A DNA stretch of 64,000 nucleotides from Telluribacter humicola (GCF_017355935.1 NZ_JAFIQT010000001.1:1674001-1738000), one strand, 5' to 3'; counted from the first letter of the stretch, positions 31,301 through 40,770 are shown. The notes: generated by a model not told the origin, from the letters alone. Translations and numbers: made by a program.

Positions 31301-32410
31301 ATGAGCAAACACGGACGAATTCTGGTCGCCATGAGTGGCGGCATCGACAGCTCACTGGCAGCGGTAATGCTGCACGAGCAAGGCTACGAGGTCATAGGAA
31401 TGACCATGAAAACCTGGGACTACGCCAGCAGCGGCGGGACCAAAAAAGAAACAGGTTGCTGCTCCCTTGACTCCATCAACGACGCCCGTAACGTGGCCGT
31501 GGAGCTGGGCTTCCCCCACTACATCCTCGACATTCGCAATGAGTTTGGTGACTACGTGATCGATCACTTCACCAGCGAATACCTGGCCGGACGTACTCCC
31601 AACCCCTGTGTACTGTGTAACACGCACATCAAGTGGGATGCCCTGCTGCGCCGCGCTGACCGCCTCGACTGTCAGTACATAGCGACCGGGCACTACGCCA
31701 ACCTGCGCGAGGAAAACGGACGCCACATTGTATCCAAAGGGATAGACGTACTCAAAGACCAGAGCTATGTACTCTGGGGGGTATCGCAGGAGAGCCTGAG
31801 TCGAACCAAGCTGCCGCTGGGCCACCTGCGCAAGAGCGAGATCCGTGACATGGCCCGCGAGCGTGGCTTCATAGACCTGGTCAATAAATCGGAGAGCTAC
31901 GAGATCTGCTTCGTGCCCGACAACGACTACCGGGGCTTTCTGCGCCGACGCGTACCCGGACTGGAAGCCGAAGTGGCCGGAGGAAATTATGTACTGGAAG
32001 ATGGTACCGTAGTGGGCCAGCACGAAGGATACCCTTTCTATACCGTGGGGCAACGCAAGGGCCTGGGTATAGCCTTGGGGAGACCCATATTCGTGACTGA
32101 GATCCGTAAAGAAACAAATGAGGTAGTACTGGGAGATATGCCTTCGCTGTACCGCGACGGGATGTACGTCAGCAAGCTGAATATGCAGAAGTACGCTTCC
32201 ATTGATCAACCCCTTGAGACCGTCACCAAAGTTCGCTACAAGCACGAAGGGACTCCGGCGACGGTGATTCAGGAAGAGCCGGATAAGATCAAGGTACTCT
32301 TCTACGACGGCGTCAATGGTATAGCCCCCGGGCAAGCGGCCGTATTCTACGAAGGCGACGACGTAGTAGGCGGCGGCTGGATCATGAAGAGCTTTCAGCA
32401 AACCATATAA
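31301..32410 (+). CDS. mnmA: tRNA-specific 2-thiouridylase MnmA
   Basis: MnmA puts sulfur on U34 of tRNAs for Lys, Glu and Gln. The 369-residue cytoplasmic enzyme shows the PP-loop MSGGIDSSLAAVML (about 10-23; usual form SGGVDSS), the first catalytic Cys in RTPNPCVLCNTHIKWD (about 106) and the second in SYEICFVPDNDY (about 203). TGHYA and the C-terminal beta domain (FYTVGQRKGLGIA, then GIAPGQAAVFYEGDDVVGGG) are also present. The length is typical. It is a single gene behind a structured leader and closed by a strong terminator. Confidence 0.96.
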   Translation: MSKHGRILVAMSGGIDSSLAAVMLHEQGYEVIGMTMKTWDYASSGGTKKETGCCSLDSINDARNVAVELGFPHYILDIRNEFGDYVIDHFTSEYLAGRTPNPCVLCNTHIKWDALLRRADRLDCQYIATGHYANLREENGRHIVSKGIDVLKDQSYVLWGVSQESLSRTKLPLGHLRKSEIRDMARERGFIDLVNKSESYEICFVPDNDYRGFLRRRVPGLEAEVAGGNYVLEDGTVVGQHEGYPFYTVGQRKGLGIALGRPIFVTEIRKETNEVVLGDMPSLYRDGMYVSKLNMQKYASIDQPLETVTKVRYKHEGTPATVIQEEPDKIKVLFYDGVNGIAPGQAAVFYEGDDVVGGGWIMKSFQQTI

Positions 32411-32419
32411 ATGACCACC

Positions 32420-32450
32420 AGCCCTTCCCACCTCGGGAAGGGCTTTTTTC
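32420..32450 (+). terminator. terminator of mnmA
   Basis: AGCCCTTCCC, loop ACCTC, then GGGAAGGGCTTTTTTC is a 10-bp stem with a T run. It begins 10 bases after the stop codon. Confidence 0.9.
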
Positions 32451-32513
32451 TATCCTAGGATTCCAACCAATTTATCAGCACAAGTATCTTTCTGTAAAAT
32501 GGACGGAATATTG

Positions 32514-32870
32514 ATGAAAAAGATACTTGGTATACTAGGACTACTACTAGCCCTATCGAGCTGTGAAAATGATGCTACGCTGGCGCCCGAATGCGTAAAA
32601 GCGGAATATCTGAAAGCTTCAGATTCTCCCTGTGATGGGCCGGATAAGATTCTTGTGCTGAAAGGGGAGCAAAATATATACGATCTCTTCCCGGGCACGA
32701 ACTGGTCAGACAGCCTTATTATAACGACTACGGTACCGGAGCAATTCCGCCAGGCAGGGCAGGTACTTTACTTCAAACCAGAAAAAGCTGCTTCTAAGCT
32801 ATGTCAGACTGTATATATGGCGTATCCTGAAGTAAGGATGCGGGATGTTTCTACCACTGCCTGTCGTTAA
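32514..32870 (+). CDS. small lipoprotein of unknown function
   Basis: The 118-residue protein starts MKKILGILGLLLALSSCEN, a typical lipoprotein signal (Cys at about 17); the ATG at 32514 is preferred to 32499 for that reason. The mature part has four further Cys (ECVKAEYLKASDSPC, KLCQTVYMAYPEV and the final ACR), which could form two disulfides. I do not recognise the family. It stands between mnmA and a SelT/W/H gene. Confidence 0.65.
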   Translation: MKKILGILGLLLALSSCENDATLAPECVKAEYLKASDSPCDGPDKILVLKGEQNIYDLFPGTNWSDSLIITTTVPEQFRQAGQVLYFKPEKAASKLCQTVYMAYPEVRMRDVSTTACR

Positions 32871-33024
32871 GCAGATAGAAAGACCAGCAACCAAAAGAAG
32901 CTTTCTCTCTAGTTAGGTTTTACTTTTTTCAAACACTCCCTTTGTATCTGCTATTATTGAGTGTAAGCGTCAGGTGAATTGGTAGATAACTATATTCGCT
33001 CATTCGCAAATCACTCAATAGGAT

Positions 33025-33300
33025 ATGAAACCTACTATCACCATAGAGTACTGCCCCAAGTGCGGCTGGCTACTGCGGGCTGCCTGGATGGCGCAGGAAC
33101 TACTCACTATCTTTTCGGAAGATCTGTACGGCGTTACCCTTCGTCCGGCCGAAGTAGCGGGCCAGTACTCTATCACCTTGGGGGAGGAGGTACTGTGGGA
33201 CCGGAAGCGCGAAGGCCGTTTTCCAGAGCCAAAAGAGGTAAAGCAACTCATCCGTGACCGTATCGATCCCGAGCGTAGCCTGGGCCACAGTGACCGGTAG
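33025..33300 (+). CDS. SelT/SelW/SelH (Rdx) family redox protein
   Basis: The 91-residue cytoplasmic protein has a thioredoxin-like fold of the SelW kind. The motif YCPKCGWLLRAAWMAQELL (about 9-27) carries the C-x-x-C redox pair, with Cys in both places where some relatives use selenocysteine. The second half (VAGQYSITLGEEVLWDRKRE and FPEPKEVKQLIRDRI) matches the end of the family. The substrate is unknown. Confidence 0.9.
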   Translation: MKPTITIEYCPKCGWLLRAAWMAQELLTIFSEDLYGVTLRPAEVAGQYSITLGEEVLWDRKREGRFPEPKEVKQLIRDRIDPERSLGHSDR

Positions 33301-33309
33301 TTGATCTTG

Positions 33310-33717
33310 CTACCTAAATCCTTCCTTGTGCGGAATCTGGTCGCAGGGGCCCTCGTAGCCGATGAAAATGTTAATCCAGATGGAGCGGGATAAGCGGAAT
33401 ATTATGGACAGAAGCAGGACAGCCAGAATGACTATGGTAACGACCATGGTAGTCGTGGAGAAGTCACCCAGCAGTACGTTGAGTGCCACCCATACGGATA
33501 CAAATAGGGCCGTATTGAGAGCATAGCTCACAAACATGGCTCCGAAGTAGTAACCCGGCTCCGGCTCGTAAGATTGGCCGCAACAAGGACACTTGGAGTA
33601 CATCTTCGAAAATTTGCTGGGGCTGAACAGTGTCTTGGGAGGGAACATGTCGCCCTCGTGGCAGCGTGGACACTTAAAGTTCAGTATGCTATATAGTCGT
33701 GATTCTTTCCAGGCCAT
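33310..33717 (-). CDS. DUF983 membrane protein with zinc-ribbon Cys pairs
   Basis: The 135-residue protein has two C-x-x-C pairs at the N-terminus (FKCPRCHEGDMF and KCPCCGQSYEPEPGYYFGA, at about 15-18 and 43-46), followed by two membrane helices (about 60-82 and 88-110). This is the DUF983 layout. The function is not known; cytochrome oxidase neighbours are seen in some bacteria but not here. Its stop is 9 bases from the convergent SelT/W/H gene. Confidence 0.88.
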   Translation of the reverse strand: MAWKESRLYSILNFKCPRCHEGDMFPPKTLFSPSKFSKMYSKCPCCGQSYEPEPGYYFGAMFVSYALNTALFVSVWVALNVLLGDFSTTTMVVTIVILAVLLLSIIFRLSRSIWINIFIGYEGPCDQIPHKEGFR

Positions 33718-33746
33718 TTTACGCTTTTTGATGTTAACTTACCGAA

Positions 33747-33754
33747 CAAAGGTA
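33747..33754 (-). promoter_or_regulatory. -7 promoter box for the DUF983 gene
   Basis: On the minus strand TACCTTTG matches TAnnTTTG, 30 bases before the start at 33717. No clear -33 element. Confidence 0.5.
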
Positions 33755-33944
33755 CTGATAGTTTTGCTCGGTACTTTATGCTTACCAACTCAGGAGTGCC
33801 AATATGTAGACACTACTGGTAGTGAGCATAGTTATAATCTGATTAAAATCATGCCCAACTCCTTCCAAGTAGAATTATCTATATAAGTACTCTTTATGTA
33901 TGCAGTACAAGTTATTACAGATAGTTTACCTAATGTTAATACCT

Positions 33945-35576
33945 ATGAAAACAGTTCTTGCATTACTATTGCTTAGTACACCCCTTATGAGCTTAGCGCA
34001 GTTAAAAAAAGATGGTGAAGCCCCTCGTGTCAAAGTAGCCCAGGGTACCCTGGAAGGCCTTGACGAGTCGGGAGTATATACCTTCAAAGGTGTTCCGTTT
34101 GCGCAGCCACCGGTAGGAGATCTGCGTTGGAAAGCCCCGCAGCCCCCAAAAAACTGGCAAGACGTGCGTGAAGCAAAGAAGTTTGGACCTCGTCCCATGC
34201 AGCGGGCCGTTTTTGGCGATATGAACTTCCGCTCCGACGGAATGAGCGAAGACTGCCTGTACCTGAATGTATGGACACCCGCCAAGACGGGTAATGAGCG
34301 CCTGCCGGTGTTGATCTATATCTATGGTGGAGGTTTTATAGCCGGTGATGGTTCAGAGCCCCGTTACGATGGGGAGAGTTTGGCCCGTAAAGGCATCATA
34401 ACCGTTACCCTGAGCCACCGTTTGGGCGTGTTTGGCTTTATGGCGCATCCCGAGCTGACAAAGGAGTCACCTAACAAAGCCTCCGGCAACTACGGCTTTA
34501 TGGACCAGACGGCTGCTATCAAATGGATTAAGGATAATATCGCCGCTTTCGGAGGTGATCCTAACAAGATTACTGTAGCAGGTGAGTCGGCCGGATCAGT
34601 ATCAGTGAGTGCACAGATGGCTTCGCCTATGGCCAAAGGGCTCCTAGCCGGTGCTATTGGTTCCAGCGGATCGTTGTTGGGTACCTTGTCGGCTATTACG
34701 CTTGCGCAGAGTGAAGAGAATGGTGTGAAATTTATGACTATGGCAGGAGCTAAGTCGCTGACTGACCTGCGTAAGATGTCAGCCGAGGCGCTGCTCGAAG
34801 TTACTGCCAAGCAGGGAGTGCCCCGCTTCGCGGCTACTGTAGATGGCTACTACTTTCCCAAGCAACCGCTTGAGATATTTGCGGCAGGAGAGCAGGCCAA
34901 GGTACCTCTGCTGGTAGGCTGGAACTCTGAGGAATCGAACTACCGCGGTATATTGGGCAAAGAAGAGCCAACTGTTGAGAACTACCGCAAAGCGGTGCAA
35001 AACCTGTACCCAGCTAATGCCGAAGAGGTACTGAAGCTGTATCCTGCTACAACAAACGAAGAAGTTATAAAAGCTGCAACCGCTCTGGCAGGTGACCGCT
35101 TTACCGGATACAGCAGCTGGAAGTGGGGCGATTTACACGCTCAAACCAGCGGCAAGCCCGTGTACCGCTACTTCTACACCCACCCTCGTCCGGTAATGCG
35201 CCCCGAGATGGGAGATGCCGTAGCCGGACTAGCAGGAGGAGTAATTCGGGGTGAAGCGGCCCAGGCCAATCGCCCGCCAGCTCCCACAGGTGCTGTACAC
35301 TCGGCGGACATTGAATATGCTATGGGTAACCTGGCCACCAATCGCGTGTACGACTGGCAGCCTGCTGATTACAAAGTGTCCGAGATATTCCAGCAGTTAT
35401 ATCTCAATTTCGTAAAGAATGGCAACCCCAATGGTCTGGGAGTACCCAACTGGCCCGCCATTAAGCCTAATCAAGGCTCATCTATGATAATGATCATCGA
35501 TGAAAATACCCGGTTAGAGCAGGATAACTCCCGTTCACGGTTCCAGCTACTGGACAAGTTATCCAGCCGGAAGTAG
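33945..35576 (+). CDS. secreted type-B carboxylesterase
   Basis: The 543-residue exported enzyme hydrolyses carboxylic esters; the family includes PnbA and cholinesterases. It begins with a signal peptide (MKTVLALLLLSTPLMSLAQ), which decides the ATG at 33945. Motifs are GVPFAQPPVGDLRWKAPQPP, SEDCLYLNVW, the oxyanion hole YIYGGGF (about 125) and the nucleophile elbow AGESAGSVSV with Ser at about 215. A catalytic Glu probably lies near VGWNSEESNYRG and the His in a region around VHSADIEYAMG. The substrate is not known. A strong terminator follows. Confidence 0.93.
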   Translation: MKTVLALLLLSTPLMSLAQLKKDGEAPRVKVAQGTLEGLDESGVYTFKGVPFAQPPVGDLRWKAPQPPKNWQDVREAKKFGPRPMQRAVFGDMNFRSDGMSEDCLYLNVWTPAKTGNERLPVLIYIYGGGFIAGDGSEPRYDGESLARKGIITVTLSHRLGVFGFMAHPELTKESPNKASGNYGFMDQTAAIKWIKDNIAAFGGDPNKITVAGESAGSVSVSAQMASPMAKGLLAGAIGSSGSLLGTLSAITLAQSEENGVKFMTMAGAKSLTDLRKMSAEALLEVTAKQGVPRFAATVDGYYFPKQPLEIFAAGEQAKVPLLVGWNSEESNYRGILGKEEPTVENYRKAVQNLYPANAEEVLKLYPATTNEEVIKAATALAGDRFTGYSSWKWGDLHAQTSGKPVYRYFYTHPRPVMRPEMGDAVAGLAGGVIRGEAAQANRPPAPTGAVHSADIEYAMGNLATNRVYDWQPADYKVSEIFQQLYLNFVKNGNPNGLGVPNWPAIKPNQGSSMIMIIDENTRLEQDNSRSRFQLLDKLSSRK

Positions 35577-35598
35577 GTGTATAATATTTGAAGATTAA

Positions 35599-35634
35599 AA
35601 AAGCCCGGGTACTCTTTGGAGTACCCGGGCTTTT
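35599..35634. terminator. symmetric terminator
   Basis: AAAAGCCCGGGTACTC, loop TTTG, then GAGTACCCGGGCTTTT is a perfect 16-bp stem with A and T edges. It lies between convergent genes (stops at 35576 and 35662) and can act in both directions. Confidence 0.9.
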
Positions 35635-35661
35635 AGATATATATGGATACACAGTTAATAG

Positions 35662-36183
35662 CTACCCCAATAGTGGCAGGTACCTTTCCTGGATAATGTT
35701 GCAGTGGTGAATGGGATGGCCGGTAATGACAAATCCCAACGCCAGTACCGAAATATCCCCTTTGAAGGTAGTCCCTCTTCTCATTAGCATTTCCTCATCA
35801 AAGCTCTGGAACATAGAGATGGTAGCTGAGCGTAGCTGACCCCACTCCTCCAGCAGTTCGGGTACGGAGCGGCGGTTGGCCTTGGCATGACTGGCGAACA
35901 TGTCTTCTTCAAAGCCCGGGAGGGAAGTAGCATCGTTACGGGCAAACCGTAAGGCGCGGTAGGTCATAATACGTTCCGTATCGATACAATGCTGCAGTAT
36001 ATCCTTTACTGTCCACTTTTCAGGGGCATAGGCTTTATCGCCGAGTCTGATAAGCTGGTACGTTTTGACAAATAGTTTATCGGGGGAGTACTTCTGTAAG
36101 GCATCCAGCAGCTCCATCTCATCAACCAGGTTGATGTATCGGTCGAAGAACACAGGCAGGGGGCTAATAGCAGACTTATGCAT
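35662..36183 (-). CDS. DinB-family protein
   Basis: The 173-residue cytoplasmic protein is a DinB four-helix bundle: YINLVDEMELLDALQKYS, then WTVKDILQHCIDTERIMTYR (His of the metal site at about 72) and FVITGHPIHHCNIIQERYL (the other His near 160). No signal peptide, unlike the DinB protein at 21357. The family includes thiol-dependent transferases and damage-inducible proteins; the reaction cannot be assigned. It follows the helicase gene on the same strand after 29 bases and is probably co-transcribed. Confidence 0.88.
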   Translation of the reverse strand: MHKSAISPLPVFFDRYINLVDEMELLDALQKYSPDKLFVKTYQLIRLGDKAYAPEKWTVKDILQHCIDTERIMTYRALRFARNDATSLPGFEEDMFASHAKANRRSVPELLEEWGQLRSATISMFQSFDEEMLMRRGTTFKGDISVLALGFVITGHPIHHCNIIQERYLPLLG

Positions 36184-36212
36184 AGTGGAGGTATGGTGTA
36201 TATAACCGGGGA

Positions 36213-37532
36213 TTATTTTGAGATATCAATTTTAACTCTTTTTCCTTTAATTTTTTCGTTCCTGATCAGCTGCACGACCTGATTTATTTTTTCCCTCCTA
36301 ACGGCAGCGAAGGAGGTATGATCCTGTACTTCTATCCGCCCCAGTTCTTCTTTCTGCAGCTTTCCCTTCTGTAGTAGCAGTCCTACTATATCCACTTTGT
36401 TCACTTTGTCCTTTTTGCCCGCTCCTACGTACAGGGTACTCCACTCGGTAGGTGGCGGAAGTTGGTCCTGCTCGGGTAGTTCTTCATAATCCAGTTCCTG
36501 GCTTAGGTAGGCAGGTATTTCGTCATCGGTCAGGATGAGGTAGGCAGTACCCTTGGCGTGCATACGGGCAGTGCGGCCGTTGCGGTGGGTAAATGCTTCT
36601 TCGGTATAAGGTAGCTGGTAATGAATGATGTACTCAATCTCCGGGATGTCCAGTCCGCGGGAGGCCAGGTCGGTCGTAATAAGGAGCCGGTGGCTGCCGT
36701 TTCTGAATTTGAGTAGGGCTCGCTCCCGGTCCGGTTGCTCCATTCCCCCGTGAAATATTCCGTGTTCCAGCCCCCTGTTCCATAGCAACTCGCTGATGCG
36801 TTCTACGGCATCGCGATGATTACAGAATACCAGCGTAGCCTTATTGCCGATCTTGCAGGTCAGGGAAAACAGGGTCTCCGGTTTTTCAGTCGACTCCGAC
36901 CGTACGGCCTTCAGTTGCAGGTCAGGAGCACTGGTGGTTTCATCCAGGAAGTCCAGCTCCGCCGGAGGGGTAATCCCGGTGAAGTCAGGGATACGGTCCA
37001 TACGGGTAGCGGAGGTAAGAATACGTCGTTGCAGGCCCGTAAGATGACCAATGATAAAGGACATATCTTCCTGGAATCCCAGTTCCAGTGCTTTATCAAA
37101 TTCATCCAATACCAGCGTATGGATGGTAGTGGGATCAATATTCTGGTGACGGAGGTGGTAGGCTATCCGGCCCGGCGTACCAATCAGGAGGGCCGGTGAC
37201 TCCACGAGACTATTCTTTTCGATATAGGTAGGGTGACCGCCGTAGCTACTCAGAACTTTGTGCCCGGTCACCATCTGACGAAATACCTGCTCAATCTGTA
37301 GGGCCAGCTCCCGCGATGGAACCAGCACCAGAGCCTGTATTCCGGTAGTATCTGTGGCCAGTCTTTGCAGCATCGGGATCAGGAAAGCCAAGGTTTTGCC
37401 CGAGCCGGTAGGGGAGAGCAGTACCAGGTCCTTTTCCCGGGCAGCCTCAATGGCAGCCTGCTGCATGAGATTGAGGCTATCTATTTTCAGGTTCCTGAGC
37501 CCCTTTTCTATCAACTCCGCGCTACTACTCAT
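36213..37532 (-). CDS. DEAD-box RNA helicase with a DbpA-type C-terminal domain
   Basis: This 439-residue cytoplasmic ATPase unwinds RNA, probably in ribosome assembly. Helicase motifs are the Q motif region LNLMQQAAIEA, motif I LSPTGSGKT (about 38-46), Ia VPSRELALQ, Ib TPGRIA, and motif II as DEFD rather than DEAD (about 142). Motif III is SATR, motif V TTDLASRGLDIP and motif VI HRNGRTARM. The C-terminus (about 365-439, STLYVGAGKKDKVNKVDIVG and IEVQDHTSFAAV) is the RNA-binding domain of DbpA-like helicases, which in E. coli binds a 23S rRNA hairpin. A DinB gene follows in the same direction. Confidence 0.93.
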   Translation of the reverse strand: MSSSAELIEKGLRNLKIDSLNLMQQAAIEAAREKDLVLLSPTGSGKTLAFLIPMLQRLATDTTGIQALVLVPSRELALQIEQVFRQMVTGHKVLSSYGGHPTYIEKNSLVESPALLIGTPGRIAYHLRHQNIDPTTIHTLVLDEFDKALELGFQEDMSFIIGHLTGLQRRILTSATRMDRIPDFTGITPPAELDFLDETTSAPDLQLKAVRSESTEKPETLFSLTCKIGNKATLVFCNHRDAVERISELLWNRGLEHGIFHGGMEQPDRERALLKFRNGSHRLLITTDLASRGLDIPEIEYIIHYQLPYTEEAFTHRNGRTARMHAKGTAYLILTDDEIPAYLSQELDYEELPEQDQLPPPTEWSTLYVGAGKKDKVNKVDIVGLLLQKGKLQKEELGRIEVQDHTSFAAVRREKINQVVQLIRNEKIKGKRVKIDISK

Positions 37533-37725
37533 CTGTATTTTATTATATTCCTATTAGTTACTCATGCAGCCCATAGCTCTCACGGGCTACACATATAATC
37601 AGGGCGTATCCGTAAAGGTAGTGGTTTGCAGTAAGGAAGGGAAATTATCTCTTGGGACATAATCTTAGACAGGTACTTCTGGCAAGCTTTTTTACTTCTC
37701 CTTAGTCTAAAAAAACATTCATCCT

Positions 37726-38214
37726 ATGCCAGCAGAGTCAGTAGTCAGGATGTCCCACTTCATGCGGGACCATCAGCTTACCGTTTCGTTTGTCGAGAGC
37801 GCTTCTACCGGTCGTTTTGTGTATGATTTTACCAGTGTGCCTGATTGCGGACCTACGGTACGGGGAAGCATCGTATGCTACGACCCGAAGGTAAAGGAAT
37901 CTCTGCTAGGGGTGTCCGGGGAGGTCATTGAACAGTATACTGCCGAGTCGGCGGAGGTAACCCAACACCTGGCTAATAGCCTGAAGACGCTAATTCCGGC
38001 TGATATCATTATTGCTGTAACCGGTCTGGCTTCGCCCGGAGGAAGCGAAACCCCCGAAAAACCCGTAGGTACTATGTTTGTCCATGGCTACATCGGTGAT
38101 GAGCCTTTCCGGAAGCGGTTCGTGTTTGATGGTGGTCCGGATGAGATCATCAAACAGACCATTGATAGTACAGCTACCTTTTTGCTTGAGAGATTGCAGA
38201 GCAAATATGCTTAA
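37726..38214 (+). CDS. CinA-like (PncC-family) protein with an altered active-site loop
   Basis: CinA C-terminal domains are nicotinamide-nucleotide amidases that recycle NMN. The 162-residue protein has the fold throughout: FVESASTGRFVYDFTSVPD, then VRGSIVCYDPKVKESLLGV, AVTGLASPGGSETPEKPVGT and RFVFDGGPDEII. In the usual motif E-S-C-T-G-G the Cys-Thr is replaced by A-S-T and the last Gly by Arg (ESASTGR), while the Tyr and Lys of Y-x-x-x-x-K are kept. It may be active or only related. No N-terminal MoCF domain is present, which is normal for stand-alone PncC. Confidence 0.85.
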   Translation: MPAESVVRMSHFMRDHQLTVSFVESASTGRFVYDFTSVPDCGPTVRGSIVCYDPKVKESLLGVSGEVIEQYTAESAEVTQHLANSLKTLIPADIIIAVTGLASPGGSETPEKPVGTMFVHGYIGDEPFRKRFVFDGGPDEIIKQTIDSTATFLLERLQSKYA

Positions 38215-38370
38215 TATCCAGTACTGCTGTTGCTGTACATTAGTTAGGTCAAAGTAGTAAAATGGCTGTTGTTTGTCAGGACAATAGTTTTGGCTGGGTT
38301 AGCATCCAATGATGGTGAAAACCTGCTAAATTGCGGGATAAAACTAACAGCCAGACCTAACTTTATCTTC

Positions 38371-40737
38371 ATGAAACTACTGTTTCGAGTCCTGGGACTA
38401 GTCCTGTTCCTGGGAGCGAATCCATCCATTGCCCAAAAACTTTCGACCCTCACCGTAGAGAAGATCATGCGCGATCCTAAGACCTGGATCGGTACTTTGC
38501 CCAGCAATGTTTACTGGTCGGAGGACTCGCAGTATATCTACTTCAACTGGAATCCGGACAAAGCCACTTCGGATTCTCTCTACAAGTACTCATTCACTAC
38601 CAAAAAAATCTCCAAAGTCCCACAAAGCGAGCGTAAGCAACTACCCGCTGCCAATGGTACTTACAACCGGATGCGTACCCTCAAAGTATACGCTAAGGAT
38701 GGTGATATCTACCTGCTGGACCAGAACGGGTTTACGGTACGTCAGCTGACCAACACGGTAGAAGCTGAGAATAGCCCCTTATTCAGCGGTGATGAGCAGA
38801 GTGTTATCTTCGAGCGGGGCGACAACCTGTACAGCCTCTCCCTGACCACCGGCCTCCTCACTCAGCATACTGATTTTAAATCAGGGAAGAAGAAGGAGGA
38901 TGCCAAGCTGAACGAAGAGGAACAATGGCTAAAAGATGATCAATTGGCTCAGTTCAAGGTCCTGAAAGAGCGTAAGGATAAGAAAGATGCTGGCAAGAAG
39001 ATTAGTGAAGCCGAGAAGCCACAGCGCCCTAAGGAAATCTATATGGGGGAGAAGCGGGTGGATAATCAGCGCCTAAGTCCCGATGGCCGCTTCGTAACCT
39101 ACCGACTGGCGGAGCCGGACAAGAAAGCCAAGCGTACTATTGTACCTAACTACGTAACAGAGTCAGGCTTTACCGAGGACATTCCGGCACGTACCAAGGT
39201 AGGTGCTCCTATGACCAGCTACGAATTCTGGGTATATGATATTCAGAAGGACACTGCCCGTAAAGTTTCTGCTATGTCAATAGCCGGTATATCTGACAAG
39301 CCCGACTACCTGAAAGACTACCCCAAACAGGACTCAGCCTGGAAAAAGGACAAGGAGCGGGATGTAATGGTACATGGTCCCTTCTGGTCGGAAGATGGTC
39401 GTCATGCGGTAGTAGTAGCACGCTCGCTGGACAACAAGGACCGTTGGATCATGGCCCTAAATCCGGATAGCCTGTCCCTCCGCCTGCTGGATCGCCAGCG
39501 CGACGAGTCCTGGATCGGCGGACCGGGTGTGGGTAGTTATCCCATGAGTGCGGGTGAAGTAGGTTGGATAGATAACCAAACCTTTTACTTCCAGAGCGAG
39601 TCTGACGGCTACTCCCACCTGTATAGCGTCAATGTAGCGACCGGTCAGAAGAAGCAGCTTACAAAGGGCAAGTTTGAAGTACAGAACATAGTACTGTCTA
39701 ATGATAAGCAATGGTTCTATATCACGACTAATGAAGTACATCCGGGGGAGCAGCACCTGTATAAGATGTCGGTCAATGGGGGGGAGCGTACTCGCCTAAC
39801 GCAAGGGACTGGTGCCTATGAGGTAGCTATTTCGCCCGACGAAACCAAACTAGCTGCCCGCTACTCCAATAGTAACACCCCTTGGGAGCTATTTGTGATG
39901 GCCAATAAACCGGCGGCGGTAAAAGAGCAGCTTACTAAGTCTACTACCGATGAATTCCGCTCGTACCCCTGGCGGGAGGCCAAAGTCATTACCTTCAAAG
40001 CTTCCGACGGAGCCGATGTATACGGTAGGGTATATGAACCTAAGAAATCAAACGGACGGGCTGTGGTATTTGTACACGGAGCCGGTTACCTGCAGAATGC
40101 ACACAAGTGGTGGAGTCAGTACTTCCGGGAGTATATGTTCCACAACCTCCTGACTGATCTGGGTTACACTGTACTGGATATGGACTACCGGGCCAGTGCC
40201 GGGTACGGCCGCGACTGGCGGACAGGTATTTACCGGCATATGGGTGGTAAAGACCTCAGTGACCATGTGGATGGGGCTAAGTGGCTGGTGAAAAAGTATG
40301 GAGTAAATCCTAATAAGATAGGCATTTACGGAGGTTCCTATGGTGGATTCATAACTCTAATGGCCCTCTTCACGGAGCCGGATGTATTCAAGGCTGGAGC
40401 TGCTCTTCGCCCCGTTACCGACTGGGCTGCCTACAATCACCCTTATACTGCTAATATCCTCAACGAGCCTCAGGCCGACAGCCTGGCTTACCGCCGGAGC
40501 TCACCTATCTACCACGCCGCCGGGCTGAAAAACCACCTGCTCATCTGCCACGGCATGGTGGATGTGAATGTACACTTCCAGGATGTGGTACGCCTGTCGC
40601 AGCGGTTGATCGAACTGGGCAAGGACAACTGGGAGCTGGCCGTATACCCCATGGAAGATCATGGATTCGTAGAGCCATCCTCCTGGACCGATGAATATAA
40701 GCGCATACTGAACCTCTTTGAAGAAAGGCTGCGGTAA
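38371..40737 (+). CDS. secreted S9-family prolyl oligopeptidase-like peptidase
   Basis: The 788-residue protein is exported by a signal peptide (MKLLFRVLGLVLFLGANPSIAQ), which sets the ATG at 38371. Residues 40-520 form a DPP-IV-type beta-propeller (PVYWSEDSQYIYF-like repeats, NVYWSEDSQYIYFNW and LSPDGRFVTYRLAEPDK). The C-terminal alpha/beta hydrolase (about 530-788) has VVFVHGAGYLQNAH, the nucleophile GGSYGGF with Ser at about 656, an Asp in CHGMVDVNVHFQD and the His in MEDHGFVEP. A Lys/Glu-rich insert (about 175-235) lies in the propeller. It probably cuts peptides in the periplasm. A symmetric terminator follows. Confidence 0.93.
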   Translation: MKLLFRVLGLVLFLGANPSIAQKLSTLTVEKIMRDPKTWIGTLPSNVYWSEDSQYIYFNWNPDKATSDSLYKYSFTTKKISKVPQSERKQLPAANGTYNRMRTLKVYAKDGDIYLLDQNGFTVRQLTNTVEAENSPLFSGDEQSVIFERGDNLYSLSLTTGLLTQHTDFKSGKKKEDAKLNEEEQWLKDDQLAQFKVLKERKDKKDAGKKISEAEKPQRPKEIYMGEKRVDNQRLSPDGRFVTYRLAEPDKKAKRTIVPNYVTESGFTEDIPARTKVGAPMTSYEFWVYDIQKDTARKVSAMSIAGISDKPDYLKDYPKQDSAWKKDKERDVMVHGPFWSEDGRHAVVVARSLDNKDRWIMALNPDSLSLRLLDRQRDESWIGGPGVGSYPMSAGEVGWIDNQTFYFQSESDGYSHLYSVNVATGQKKQLTKGKFEVQNIVLSNDKQWFYITTNEVHPGEQHLYKMSVNGGERTRLTQGTGAYEVAISPDETKLAARYSNSNTPWELFVMANKPAAVKEQLTKSTTDEFRSYPWREAKVITFKASDGADVYGRVYEPKKSNGRAVVFVHGAGYLQNAHKWWSQYFREYMFHNLLTDLGYTVLDMDYRASAGYGRDWRTGIYRHMGGKDLSDHVDGAKWLVKKYGVNPNKIGIYGGSYGGFITLMALFTEPDVFKAGAALRPVTDWAAYNHPYTANILNEPQADSLAYRRSSPIYHAAGLKNHLLICHGMVDVNVHFQDVVRLSQRLIELGKDNWELAVYPMEDHGFVEPSSWTDEYKRILNLFEERLR

Positions 40738-40770
40738 ATCAACAGCATTTTACATTGGTTATAAATAAAC

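Noticed and set aside
31352-32431. 359-codon open frame on the minus strand opposite mnmA
   Set aside because: It is a shadow of mnmA: mnmA matches its family over the whole length, and the minus frame matches nothing I recognise.
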